Source: Lonicera japonica
Lineage: Eukaryota > Streptophyta > Magnoliopsida > Dipsacales > Caprifoliaceae
Assembly: GCA_021464415.1 (NCBI GenBank)
Contig: CM038466.1
Location: 29,017,017-29,081,016, forward strand
Length of the DNA: 64,000 nucleotides
Direction: 5' to 3'
A model generated the notes under the pieces. That model was not told where the DNA came from. It did not search any database and saw only the letters and a program-made list of their open reading frames with translations. The first letter of the stretch is position 1. Every line of letters starts with the position of its first letter. Of this stretch, positions 48,481 through 59,400 are shown piece after piece. Position numbers and translations under genes: made by a program.

Positions 48481-49225
48481 ATCAGGCCCAAACAAGCGCC
48501 TGTTATGATGAGACTAGCGACTATTTGCACAACAGGCGACTGTTGAAGTGCAAAAGTTTATTATTTTCTTCTGTTGTTCCCAAACGGCTGGTTCAAATCC
48601 CAAACGGTCATATTCATTTTTCAAAGCTATTTATGCTTCATTTTAAGCTTTCAAACTCACTTTTTACAATATATTTCAATATTTTAAAGCTTACAAACTT
48701 TCAACAAATTTATTTTTAAGTTCAAAAGCTATCTTGATTTGAGTAATTACACATTTCTATCTTTTGATCAAATCTTTATAACTCTAGAAGTGAGCATCCA
48801 TCTTATATCTTAAGTAAACATTTTGATAGCGTTTTAAATTCATTGATGTATGTCACCAAACCACATTATTCTTTACATTTGAAAGATTTTCTCATTGTGA
48901 GCAAGAGAGTTTTGTGAGAAGTGTAGTGAGAAAAATTACACTTTGTAAGAATATTTGATTTTCACTTGTAAGAAAATTAATTATTGGAATTTCTTGAAAG
49001 CACTACTCGGGCTTGAATGTATGGCCGAAAACCGAACCACGTGAACAAGACGTGATTGTGTTGTAGTTATATTTCTCTATGTTTGTCTCTTTATTTATCA
49101 TCACTATTATTTCATTTTGTATCTTTAATTGATTGTTCAAAATCCTTATTGATTAACTTAGTTTATTTTGAAATACTTTTAATTTGCCATAAAACCCTAT
49201 TCACCCCCCTTTATGATTGAAATCC
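48481..49225 (+). mobile_element. Possible copia-type LTR fragment
   Basis: The sequence CGGGCTTGAATGTATGGCC, then AACCGAACCACGTGAACAAG, and further on AAACCCTATTCACCCCCCTT is the style of the R/U5 end of several plant copia LTRs. No second LTR, PBS or pol was found. The left limit is a guess. Confidence 0.35.
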
Positions 49226-50305
49226 GACCATCAGCTTCATTCTTGAAAATAATTAACCATTCTTCATTATAATAATTAATCTTCATTTTTCTTGAGTTAA
49301 TTTTATTTGGGTTTTTAAACTAGTTTAACATCACATGCATTTGAATAAGATAGTTTATCCTCATTGCAACGAAGGAATATCATTTAAAGAATAAAAAAGA
49401 ACAAATAAATAGGAATTTAACCAAACAAACTTACATAAATATTAGAGATTTCAACTGGAGAATGAAAGGTTTCGCACATCAGCCGGCAATTGGAGATCTC
49501 GATTTGCGAACGAAAGGTTTCTACATAGCAGCAAATGGCGATTGCGATGCAGAGCATAGGGTTTATGCACAGGGATGGATTGTGGAGAGAATCTGCACTT
49601 GATTAGATTGTTTTTGCGCATTACTGAAGGTCTCTGAACGCGATTGAAGAAAATCAGGGTTTTGTGCGAAGGAGAGAAAGGACGCTAATTAAGGTGCTGT
49701 GTAAAAAAGAAATTCTCCAATGTTTTAAAACCCCAATTATAAAGTGAGCACGCAAAAAGAATGAAATAAAAATTTAGGCTTGGATATAATATAGGTCATG
49801 AAAATGCCTATACCACAGTTTGTAGATAAGATTAAAAAATATTCGTTTAATTTTATTTTTTTTGTTGACCATTGTCATATATGTAATGTTAAAAAGAAAA
49901 TATTTTTGTGACCCTCTGCATAAAATAGTTACGAATAGTATGATTTTTTATGGCATTCATCAAATAACAATAACAAAGAAAAAATTCATATTTTATTTAC
50001 CATGACTAGTTGAAATAAAAGTAACATTAATCAATAAATAAATAATACATTTTATTCTTAAGTGTCATTAAATTTTATTTTATTTTTGGTGATATCAAGA
50101 CATAACAGTTACAAGAAACATATTTTTTGTGATTATGTCACGTGACAGTTACGAATGTTGTTTTATCTTATTCAATCGTGACCCTTTAACAATAACCAGA
50201 CATATTTGGAATTATCTTTAACCTTTATGTGATTGTTTTACTAAAACTGATATGAAGTCCTTTTTACAAAGCGTCATAAATGATGTTTTTTATTATTGTG
50301 ACAAG
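49226..50305. other. Intergenic sequence, possible half of a CACTA-like element
   Basis: 49440-49700 resembles a minus-strand promoter/leader (GC-richer, with the complement of AGGGTTTT near 49660), and 49900-50300 has repeated GTNACNGTTACGA-like motifs recalling the subterminal repeats of the element at 21414. No CACTA termini were found. Confidence 0.3.
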
Positions 50306-50600
50306 CTAGACTGTATATGTTTTATCGGTCACATGGGACTCTACAAAGAATAGTATTACTGGATTGGGCTTTGGAAAATATTGTGCTCTTAACTTTGGGT
50401 AAGTGTGGTAATTTGTACTGACTTTAATGGGTTGTGGTTCTAGGTCATAGATATCAAAAAGGTCATTGACTTGTGGTTGACTGGATAGTACCGAATTAAA
50501 TAGCTTAGGTACTTGGCTCAATATTTGGTATCTATTGACTACATGCATCTATTGCTGGTGTTGGAGTTGGCAGAGCTGCGAGATGAATGCTACTTTTTCC
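50306..50600 (-). pseudogene. Endogenous caulimovirid fragment, inverted piece
   Basis: A minus-strand frame (50306-50548) begins at a stretch reading NRYQILSQVPKLFNS that matches NRYQILSQVPKPFNS on the plus strand at 52432-52476. It therefore comes from the same ancestral sequence as the plus-strand piece but in opposite orientation, 1.9 kb away. The viral family is inferred from its neighbour at 50940-52321. The exact viral protein segment was not identified. Confidence 0.5.
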
Positions 50601-50939
50601 TTTGATACCACCGATATGACCGCCATTGCAACGGTCGTGCGTGATACATTTAACATCTTAAAAATGATTGCCATCTTGTAAAAATCTATTTAGAAAGAAT
50701 ATTTTTAACATCTTTTTTTTTTAAATATATTTTTCTAATGGACAATCAATTTTAACTAAAAAACTTCTTGTTTAATAAATCACTTAGAGATTGACTATAA
50801 GTTATTAAATTTACTTCATAGCAAAAGTAATCATTTAAAATTCCTAAAACATGAAATTAAATATAAAAGAACTAAAGAAGCGTTAACTAATTAAAGATTT
50901 CACAAATATGTTAATTAAAGAAATTTGTTCTAATTTACC

Positions 50940-52321
50940 TTATGCCGTTTGGCATAGGGAAAAAAAATATTAATGTTTGGCTAAACTTATGCTAAGGAAT
51001 TCAAAGAACATTTAGTTTCTACTAAGGCAGGACCTATACAAATGAATCATAAACAGATGGAATATTATAAACAAGATCAATGATTTAATAAGTAAATGAA
51101 TAATTAGAAAAAAGTAAATCTCCTTCGTTATATCTACCCTTTTATGTTAATAAAAATGTTGAAATCGGAAGAGGAACACCAAGATTAGTAATTAACTATA
51201 AAACATCAAATAAGGTATTATAATGGATAAGATATCCATTACCTAATAAAAAAAATCTAATGAACATATTAGACCAAGTAGTCATTTTTAGAAAATTCAT
51301 TTTAAAAAATGAATTTTGGCAAATCCAAATTCATGAATAGAGTATGTATAAGACAACCTCTAACACTCATTTTGGCCACTATGAATTGAAAATTATCCCA
51401 TTAGGTCTTCAAAATGCCCCTAGTGAATTTCAGAACATTATGAATGATTTTCTGAATCCCTTTAGTCACTTTGCAATAGTTTATATATATGATGTACTAA
51501 TGTTCTCTAAATCAATGGAAGAATATTAGAAACACTTAAACTCGTTCTTCAAAACTATCAAAGTTAATGAATTAGTATTATCCTCTACTAAGTGTTACCT
51601 ATTCCAAACCAATATTAGGTTTTTAGATCACAATATTCAATATAGTCAGATCTAATATATTGATAGAGAAATTCAATTTGCAGATAAATCCCTTGATGAG
51701 ATCCTAGAAAAGAATAGCTTTAGAAATTCTTAGAATTGCTTAATTACATTAATGATTTATACAAAGACTTGTGACAATGCAAACCATTATATGAATCGTT
51801 TGCAAAATAACTCTTATCCTTGGACAATAGTTCATAATTTCATTGTCCAAGATATTAAAAAACATGTTAATTAAGACATTGCCTTGTCTTGACATTTCTA
51901 ATCCTTCTACTTTCAAGACTATTAAAACAAATGCATCTGATATTGGTTTTGGGGGAATTTTCAAGCAAAAGGTCAATTATAATTCCCTAAAACAAAATAA
52001 TGCGATTTCATTATGCTTCAAGAGATAATACACAAATTAATTATAGCACTATTAAAAAAAGAAATTTTATCTTTGGTTTCATGTATTAATAAATTCCAAA
52101 GTGATTTATTAAACAAGAAAGTTTTAGTTAGAATTGATTGTCAATAAAAAAAAAAAATATATTTAGAAAAAAATATTAAAAATATTGCCTCTAAACAGTT
52201 TTTTGGAATATGACAATCCCTTTTAAGCATTTTTAATTTTGAAATTGAGTACATCAAAGAAAATGAAAATTCAATTCCCAATTTCTTAACAATAAAATTT
52301 TTACAAAATAAATCCAAATAA
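50940..52321 (+). pseudogene. Endogenous pararetrovirus (Caulimoviridae-like) RT and RNase H remnant
   Basis: Plus-strand frames, broken by many stops and some shifts, encode in order an RT fingers region (GRGTPRLVINYKTSNK), the palm segment FGHYELKIIPLGLQNAPSEF, a polymerase motif with YIYDV where the family has Y-x-D-D, an RT thumb, then RNase H pieces (TNASDIGFGG and, later, STIKKEILSL-type residues). The style of these motifs, especially the FGHYE and LKNAPSEFQ segments, is that of plant caulimovirids rather than Ty3/gypsy. No movement, coat or protease region was recognised. The copy is far from functional; at least six stops fall inside the two domains. Confidence 0.75.
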
Positions 52322-52339
52322 ATTTATTTCTACAGTCAT

Positions 52340-52483
52340 GGTGGCGGCCCACCAACAGCACTAGTGGAAGAGGAAGAGTTCCTTTCCTAGCTTTACGGGC
52401 ACCAGCACCAGCAACAAACATAGTCAACAGATACCAAATATTGAGCCAAGTACCCAAACCCTTTAACTCGAAATTAGCCATTT
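52340..52483 (+). pseudogene. Caulimovirid-associated fragment, plus-strand copy
   Basis: A short frame with APAPATNIVNRYQILSQVPK directly follows the RNase H remnant. Thirty-two of 33 bases at 52422-52454 match the complement of 50508-50540. It ends in a TAA at about 52483. Confidence 0.5.
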
Positions 52484-52825
52484 AAACTTAGAGTGAAATT
52501 TGGAAAGCAATTAAAAATGGACTGGATCATTACGAAAACTTGAGTCTATAATACTTAAAATGCTAGGTATATAATTTAAAATAAAGTTTGACTTATGTTT
52601 TAATTTGTAACTAAATTATTATTACTAATATAGTCAAACTCTATTTATCTCAGTATGATCCGATCCAATTCACAATATACTAAATCCGATCTGCGAATCT
52701 GATGGATATACAAACTACTAATTCAAATTTGAATTTGTTGTCCATTAGATATCGGATTCGTATACTCGATCCGATCCAAAAATTTAATAATTATGGACCA
52801 CAACATGATTTTAATCATATTTAAT

Positions 52826-53906
52826 TAGGGCTAGGCACGGTTTGGGAACTGAACCAAAATTAAAAATACCGAACCGAATCGATAAAATCGGTATGGTCAA
52901 AATACAAACTGATTTCGAACCGATATTATATCGGGAACCGACTTTTTGGGAACTGAAAAAATGGTTCAATATATATGTTGGTTCGGTAAAATAGAAAGAA
53001 AGAAAGAAAAATGAAAAAGCAGCAGCAATCCAATTACAAAATTACTTCAGTTTCCAATTTTCCATTACATGCTACATATTACAATTCAAAAATATACAAA
53101 CCCATAGCAATAATAGCATTAAATTTATCCAATACACTATACCAAAATATACAAACTTCATCATACGATAATACATATCCTAAATTTTTTATGGTTATCC
53201 ACTTATCCAAATTTGAAAAAGTTCAGCAACAAAAAGCCAAAAAATATAACAGTAAGTCGGTAGCAAAAATATTTCAAAAAGCCAGCAGCATTTCATAGAC
53301 AAGCAAAAATTATGTATAATCAAACCCCTTTTTACAACCAAAGGCACAAATATGTATATATATGGTATATAACTAAATATAAGTATATAACTCAAATCTT
53401 GAAAAAACTTAGATACAGACATAACGTACCTGGCAGATTGGGTGTTAGGGCTTGAATCGGTGGTGCTACATGATTGTGTGATTGCGTGAGTGAGAGACCG
53501 TGGTGGTGCAAGACTGCAAGTTGGTGAGTGGTGACGGTGTGAGAGAGATGGAGATAGCCCAGTAAGCGATTTTGAGAGGAGAGATAAGAGAGAAACTGAG
53601 AGTTAACATTGGGTATTTCCATATTTGGGTGTGAGTTTTTTAGAGGAGAGATGAGAGAGATATTGAGTTTAACATTGGGCGTTATTTTTACTGGATTGTG
53701 GGAGTGATGTAGTGATATTTAATGTTTTTATTATATATATATATATATAAAATTTGGTTCGCTTCAGTATACCGAAATATTTGTGTTACAGAACTGTTAC
53801 CGTACTCGTTTATTTTTGGTTCCGGAATTACACCGGTTCGGTTCAGTTTATTTTCTGCTCGGTTCAGGTTTTTCGGTTTGGTTTTTAGGTAAAAATGCCA
53901 GCCCTA
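52826..53906. mobile_element. hAT-like non-autonomous element (copy 3 of 3, longer)
   Basis: Left terminus TAGGGCTAGGCACGG and right terminus TGCCAGCCCTA are inverted. Flanking TATTTAAT (52818-52825) and GATTTAAT (53907-53914) match at 7 of 8. Both ends carry CGGTTCGGT-like motifs as in copies 1 and 2, but the middle (53000-53700) is unrelated: an AT-rich region with a frame at 53011-53298 and, at 53420-53640, a GC-richer part reading like a promoter/leader on the minus strand. This could be a deletion derivative of the autonomous parent of the MITEs. Confidence 0.8.
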
Positions 53907-54269
53907 GATTTAATGGTAGACCAAAAATTATTATATTTTTAAATTGCTAATAATAAAATTTATACATATATATGTATATAAATACACAGATAAATGTATA
54001 TATATTGGACTAGATCATTAGATTATATATTCATACCCAATTTGTTAATCAAAATGTTTAATGGATTTGGGTAAACGGATTATGGATTCCTTACCATAAC
54101 CAACTAATTAGGCCAGATTCGGGTAGAAATTCGATCAATTGACTTGCCAAAATATGGGTGGGTGTAGACACCCCGATCCGTGACCCCCGCAAGAACCCTA
54201 ACGACCTCCGAGAACTACTATTTTGGGTCCGGGACCCACCCGAGGACCCGGTACTACACTAGGAGGGTT

Positions 54270-54527
54270 TGTCGCCTGACAAACTTGTTCTTTAGAGAGA
54301 TTGTCGCACGACATATCACATTGTCGCGCGACAATCCCTGATATGTCGCGCGACAATTCCACTATGTCGCACGACATTCCCCCTCTGCACCAGACCAACC
54401 ACTTTCTGACACATCAATCTGTCAGAACCATCCCTTCAGCCGTTTGTCGCGCGACATTCCCGTATGTCGCGCGACATATCACAATGTCGCGCGACATTCT
54501 CCTTTTTTAAGGAAATGTCGCGCGACA
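54270..54527. promoter_or_regulatory. Nine-copy array of a 12-bp palindrome in U3
   Basis: TGTCGCGCGACA occurs at 54322, 54344, 54445, 54465, 54485 and 54516; the variant TGTCGCACGACA at 54302 and 54365; TGTCGCCTGACA at 54270. Successive starts are 32, 20, 22, 21, 80, 20, 20 and 31 bp apart. In the 80-bp gap a related inverted repeat TTCTGACA-N8-TGTCAGAA lies at 54404-54427. Spacer sequences differ although their lengths are kept. Function is inferred from position, just upstream of the TATA box. Confidence 0.9.
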
Positions 54528-54542
54528 ATCTCTCCCGAGCAG

Positions 54543-54550
54543 TATAAATA
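54543..54550 (+). promoter_or_regulatory. TATA box of the Tat-type LTR
   Basis: TATAAATA then GGCC, 15 bp after the last palindrome. Confidence 0.8.
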
Positions 54551-55744
54551 GGCCAACACCCCCAAGGGTTCAAGGGCAGCAATTGGAATCTGAGAATTTG
54601 GAGCTTTAGATTTAATTTTTATCAAGCACTTTTCTATTTTTATCTTATTTCTGAAGAATTATCGAATCTATCCTCGACACTCGACGTGTCCCGTCTCCGG
54701 AATCGATTTCTCGGAAATATCTGAAGAAAGAGAAGATTATTATCGCCGGAGATCCCTCTGCCGTATTATATTTTCTTTCTTATTATTATTCTCGTCGGGA
54801 AGGTAAAGAAAGTCCCTTCTAGTATTTAAGATTAGATATCTGTGTACTTGTTTTACTTCTGTTATTCTGTCCACGTTTTATTTGAATAAACTTATTGTCA
54901 AGTTACCAATAGTCTACCGTTTTCAAAACAAAAGACCCTGATAAAACTACTTTCAAAACCAGAAGAGTAAGTACATTATCGTCCGGATAAACCCTGTTTT
55001 CAAACCCCGGACCGATAAAAACTTATCTAGGAATTAAAATCCACATATCATGTCTTTTCCATAGACTGCGACGTGTCTGATAAACTCTCCTCAAAGAGTT
55101 CAAATTCCATATTGAATTAGTCCCGACATAAAGATCCGAACCTTTTCCAAAATAAATCACAACTCGAGAAAACCGTCATTATCTGAGGAAATAATACGGA
55201 ATACTCTTTCAAAAATAAAAGGTTTTTGTCATTTGTCATTTCATCTTTTAAATATAAAAACATCGGATCTCGGAACACAAAGGTTTTCATCCCTTTCCCC
55301 GTTTTCCCAAATTAGGGCTTTTTTTTATTATTATTTATTTAGAAAGTAGTAGACTGTCGGTAAAAGCATCCAAGTTTTTCAACATAGAATAAACTTATAA
55401 GACCACTAGAGACCGAAAGGGCGGAATGGGTGCTTAACACCTTCCCAAACCGTAATATAGTTTCCGAACCCTACAAGAATCCCGGTTTCGCAGACAAACG
55501 TGTAAAGAAAGGCTTGTCTATAGCCTTTCCTCTTACACGACCTTTTTTGTCCGTTTTCTCGTAAAAACGTACTGGCGACTCTGAATGAACCCCCCTTGCA
55601 TCTAGAAATAGAACGTAGGGACACTTGATATGAATCAACGAAAACGCTCCAGCAAATGGAACGACGGAATCAGTTCCGACGTCCCATGACCCCCACCACC
55701 AACGGGGATGAGACCCGGGGGGTCGCATTTGCGGATTCTCACAG

Positions 55745-55762
55745 TGGCGACTCTGCTGGGGA
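55745..55762 (+). promoter_or_regulatory. Primer-binding site
   Basis: TGGCGACTCTGCTGGGGA begins 1 nt after the LTR end. It begins with TGG, as expected for the complement of a tRNA CCA end. The tRNA was not identified; an Arg tRNA has been reported for related Ogre elements, from memory and unchecked. Confidence 0.8.
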
Positions 55763-56495
55763 CATCATTAGAAAACTAGACTCTTATATGTGGACCTTTG
55801 TTTATCTGTTGAAAAACTTGCTTTTACTGCTTTCCCTACTCATGTTAATTGATTGAGAAGAAACCTTTTTCTAAAAAATGGGAGTTTTTCGAAAAGACGT
55901 AATAAAGATAAAGATATTTGTGAAACCAACCTTTCGAACTTTACACGCACTATCACAAATCATGCATTGGTTCTACGAGTGTGAATTTACCCCAAACCCT
56001 CGGAAGTATTATAAGTGAGTAGGGAGTTGGCTTGCTTGGGCCAACATAAACCGAAAGCATTTACTTCCACTCTCCTTGGCCAAGTACGCCCCCGAGGTAT
56101 ATCGAGTGACGAGAACACTCACGTACCCGGGAAGTATATCAAAAGATTCTTGCACGTACCCGCCCTTGGGTATATCGCAAGGTCTTGCCAAAAAGGAGGG
56201 AGCCTGAAGCCTTAACCGTTCGAACACCTGCGTTGCATCTAAGATTGAGTCAGTTAAAACACTTGTCATACAGCTGTAGGGGATGTACCACTTTACGGCT
56301 TACTTTACCACACCTATTTTCCGAGGTTTTCTCTCGACTATTTTTAGTGATTCTTTTGGCAAAAATCGAGTCGCATCATAGTCTCCCTTCATCTTCGCCA
56401 CGTGGTTTCGTCTACAGCCATAAAGCGACGTCAGTCTGGAAGGTTGGGCCGGTCGAGATCATACCGGAAGACTAGTGAGACCAAGCATACCTGAA
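55763..56495 (+). other. Leader between PBS and gag
   Basis: No convincing coding frame. It has three imperfect copies of a motif around (A/C)GTACCCG...GTATATC at 56082-56104, 56121-56141 and 56153-56177. This is the place for packaging and dimerisation signals, but none is identified. Confidence 0.55.
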
Positions 56496-59400
56496 ATGGC
56501 CGATGGACGAGAGAATCAGGAGACAAATCAGAGCCTAGCCGAGGCGTCTGCAGTTCAACCGACTTTAGCCGAGATGCACCGTTTGTTGATGACCGTCAGC
56601 ATGAATTTGGCAAGCCTCACAAGTGAGCAACAGAACACCCGGATTCGAATGGAAGAGTTGTCAGCCGAACGGACCGCACCACCCGGGTTTGAGCAACTAC
56701 CACCGAATCGAGATCCGAATCAAGGGCAATCTTCACAAGTACTTCCCCCAATCCAAGGAACCAATCCACCCCAAACGGGCCCCAACATGGCCGGTCCCGT
56801 TCAAACCGACCCCAACAATCAGAACCAATGGGCCCCGGATTCAGGCCCCACATACCAACAACAAGAGCCACCCATCGTCTGGCCACAACCTCAGCAAGGC
56901 CTCGATCCCCAATATCAACCATGGCCACAAGTCCCCGCAAGACCTATTCCACCAGCCCCAATACCCCCTCCCAATGAGTACCCAGACGTCAACCGACTCC
57001 GGGCAGCATACGCAGAATCGATGATAGCCCGGAAACAGCCCGATGAGGTGTCAAGAGAGAGCGAAGAAATGAAGAAATTGAAAGAGCAGATGAAGGTTCT
57101 GCAAAGAGGTGTTTCTCTGATGAAAGGGGCAGACGAGATCACAGACATGAACGCCTTTTCCCTCTACCCAGAAGCCAGACTACCTCAAGGATTTAAGCTC
57201 CCCTCTATCACCAAATTCACTGGTACTACACCCCCCAAAACCCATCTCCAATCCTACATCAGATCCATGCAAGTGTCCGGCTGTGGAGAGCCGGAGCTGG
57301 CTCAGGCTTTTCACATGACTCTCACAGGGGCAGCCCTGAGATGGTTCTTCGACCTAGAAAAACACCACACGAAAACTTGGGGGGATATCGTCAAAGAATT
57401 CATGACCAAGTACGGGTCCAACGAGAATTTGGAAATTACCCGTAAACACCTGGAAATGGCCAAGCAAGGCGAGAAAGAAAGCTTCAGCGACTTTGTCACC
57501 CGCTGGAGGGAAATGGCATCCCAAATGTCCAAACGGCCCGACGAAGAAGAGCAGTTAGAAATCATACAGAAGAATTTTACTCCAGCTGTATTGAACTGCA
57601 TGGGAAAGCATGTATTTCCACACTTCAGAGCCCTGTTGAGTATGGGGTCACAGGTAGAGGAAGAATTGGCCAGAAAGGCAGACACGGATACCAAGAAGGC
57701 CTCTTACACTGGAAGAAAGACGGCCACTCCAGCCGTAAACCAACTAAGCTCGTACCCATATCAACAAAACCCATTTCAGCAGTCACCGCAAGTCCCCCCA
57801 ATGAGTTGGCCTACGCAGGGAGACTCTTCAAACACCGAGGTCAAGAAAAGGAGAAATTTCTGCACCCTCCCCACTACTCTGGTCAAAAGCCTGGAACTAC
57901 TCCAAAAGGCCGGACTAGTCACCCCACTCAACCCACGCCCTCCACCAAATCCTATCCCCAACACTTGGAGAATGAATGAGAACTGTGCGTACCATCAGGC
58001 GGCAGGCCATGACACGGAACGTTGTTTAGCTCTCCGCCATCGTATCCAGGACCTCATTGAAGCCGGAACCATCCCCGCACCCGGCGGGCCCAATGTTACC
58101 AACAACCCCCTCCCCAATCATGCTCCACCTGCAGGAATTAACGCCTTAACCACTGACGAAGGCTTTGATCCCGTAGGACTCATTCGGGACGATTCAGCCT
58201 ATAAGGCACCCATTATGCTATCGGCAAAAGCACAAGTTGCCCCAGGCCTCAACCCAATAATTGACCAATGGATGGCCAAGATGAACTTCCTATCTGGGCA
58301 GGGCTTAGGAAAGACAAATCAGGGGATCTCGCAACCACTCACCATCAAAGCCAATCCTGGGAAAGCTGGGATAGGATGGACCCAGGACAAGAAAAAACAA
58401 CCATGGAAACCCCGCCCCCCTCATAAGGAGACAATCTGTATGACAGAAACCTCCCCCGGGACTTTTAGTTGGTCGGCAGAGCCAGAGTCGTCAGAAACTT
58501 CAGAGGGATCAGACCCAACATCCCTTTGGATACAACAGATTACCCGCTCAGGAAAGGTATACCAGCCACCACCGATGGATGCCGAAAAATCACCGCCTCC
58601 AAAAGAAGTAGGAGAAGACCGAGTACTGGAACAGTTGAAGAAAACCCAGGCACACATCACCATTTGGGGCCTCTTGGTTGCCTCCAAACCTCACAGGACC
58701 GCTTTCATTAAACTCCTGGATGAGGCTGTCATATCGCCGGACTCCACGCCCGAACAACTGCCAAACATGATCGGGTCACTCACAGTCCAAAGAAGTCTGT
58801 CATTTTCAGATGAAGACTTGTCTCCGTTGGGGAGAAAACACAGCCTGGCTCTCCATATCACCGTCCGAACCCGAGGAAAGATCTTGCCACAAGTTCTCAT
58901 CGACAATGGGTCGACCATAAATGTCTGCCCCCTAAAGACTGCCAGATGCTTAGGTATCTCAGATTCAGAGCTCTCACCATCCGCTGTAACCGTCAGGGCC
59001 TATGATAATACCAGGAGGGCCGTTCTGGGGTCTCTGAAACTTGATCTCATGGTTGGTCCCGGAAGCTTCCCGACCGACTTTCAAATCATAGACATTCCTT
59101 CCAGTTTTAACCTACTGTTAGGAAGAGCATGGCTACACGACATAGGAGCACTCCCCTCCTCCTTGCACCAAAAGATCAAGATACCGTTTGAAGGGAACAT
59201 AATTACCATCCAAGGAGATCCTGAAAGGACCTTGGCGGATATGGAGTTACCAGTTTTGGGAATCGGGAGCCAGAGCATACAGTTAGGAGGCTTTTCTTAC
59301 GAGCCTCAAGTGCAAACTCTTAGCACCCAGACAATCAGGTATCTTCCCCCTGACAATATCCCCGGTCTCAGCACCAAGATTACAAATATGTTGAGAATGA

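Larger units (their letters stand above)
54163..55743 (+). repeat. 5' LTR of the Tat-type element
   Basis: Begins TGTAGACACCCCGATCC and ends GGATTCTCACA, 1581 bp. U3 holds the palindrome array and TATA box; AATAAA at 54885-54890 is a candidate poly(A) signal. The last ~180 bp recur at 1-182. The 3' partner LTR is outside the window, so the left boundary rests on the TG start and typical form. Confidence 0.85.

Noticed and set aside
54270..54527. CRISPR-like array
   Set aside because: Regular short repeats and spacers look similar at first, but the repeats are 12-bp palindromes with 8-10 nt spacers inside a plant LTR promoter; CRISPR repeats and spacers are longer and no cas gene exists here.
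56475..56495. Gag start at 56475
   Set aside because: The codon there is GTG; the first ATG in frame is 56496.
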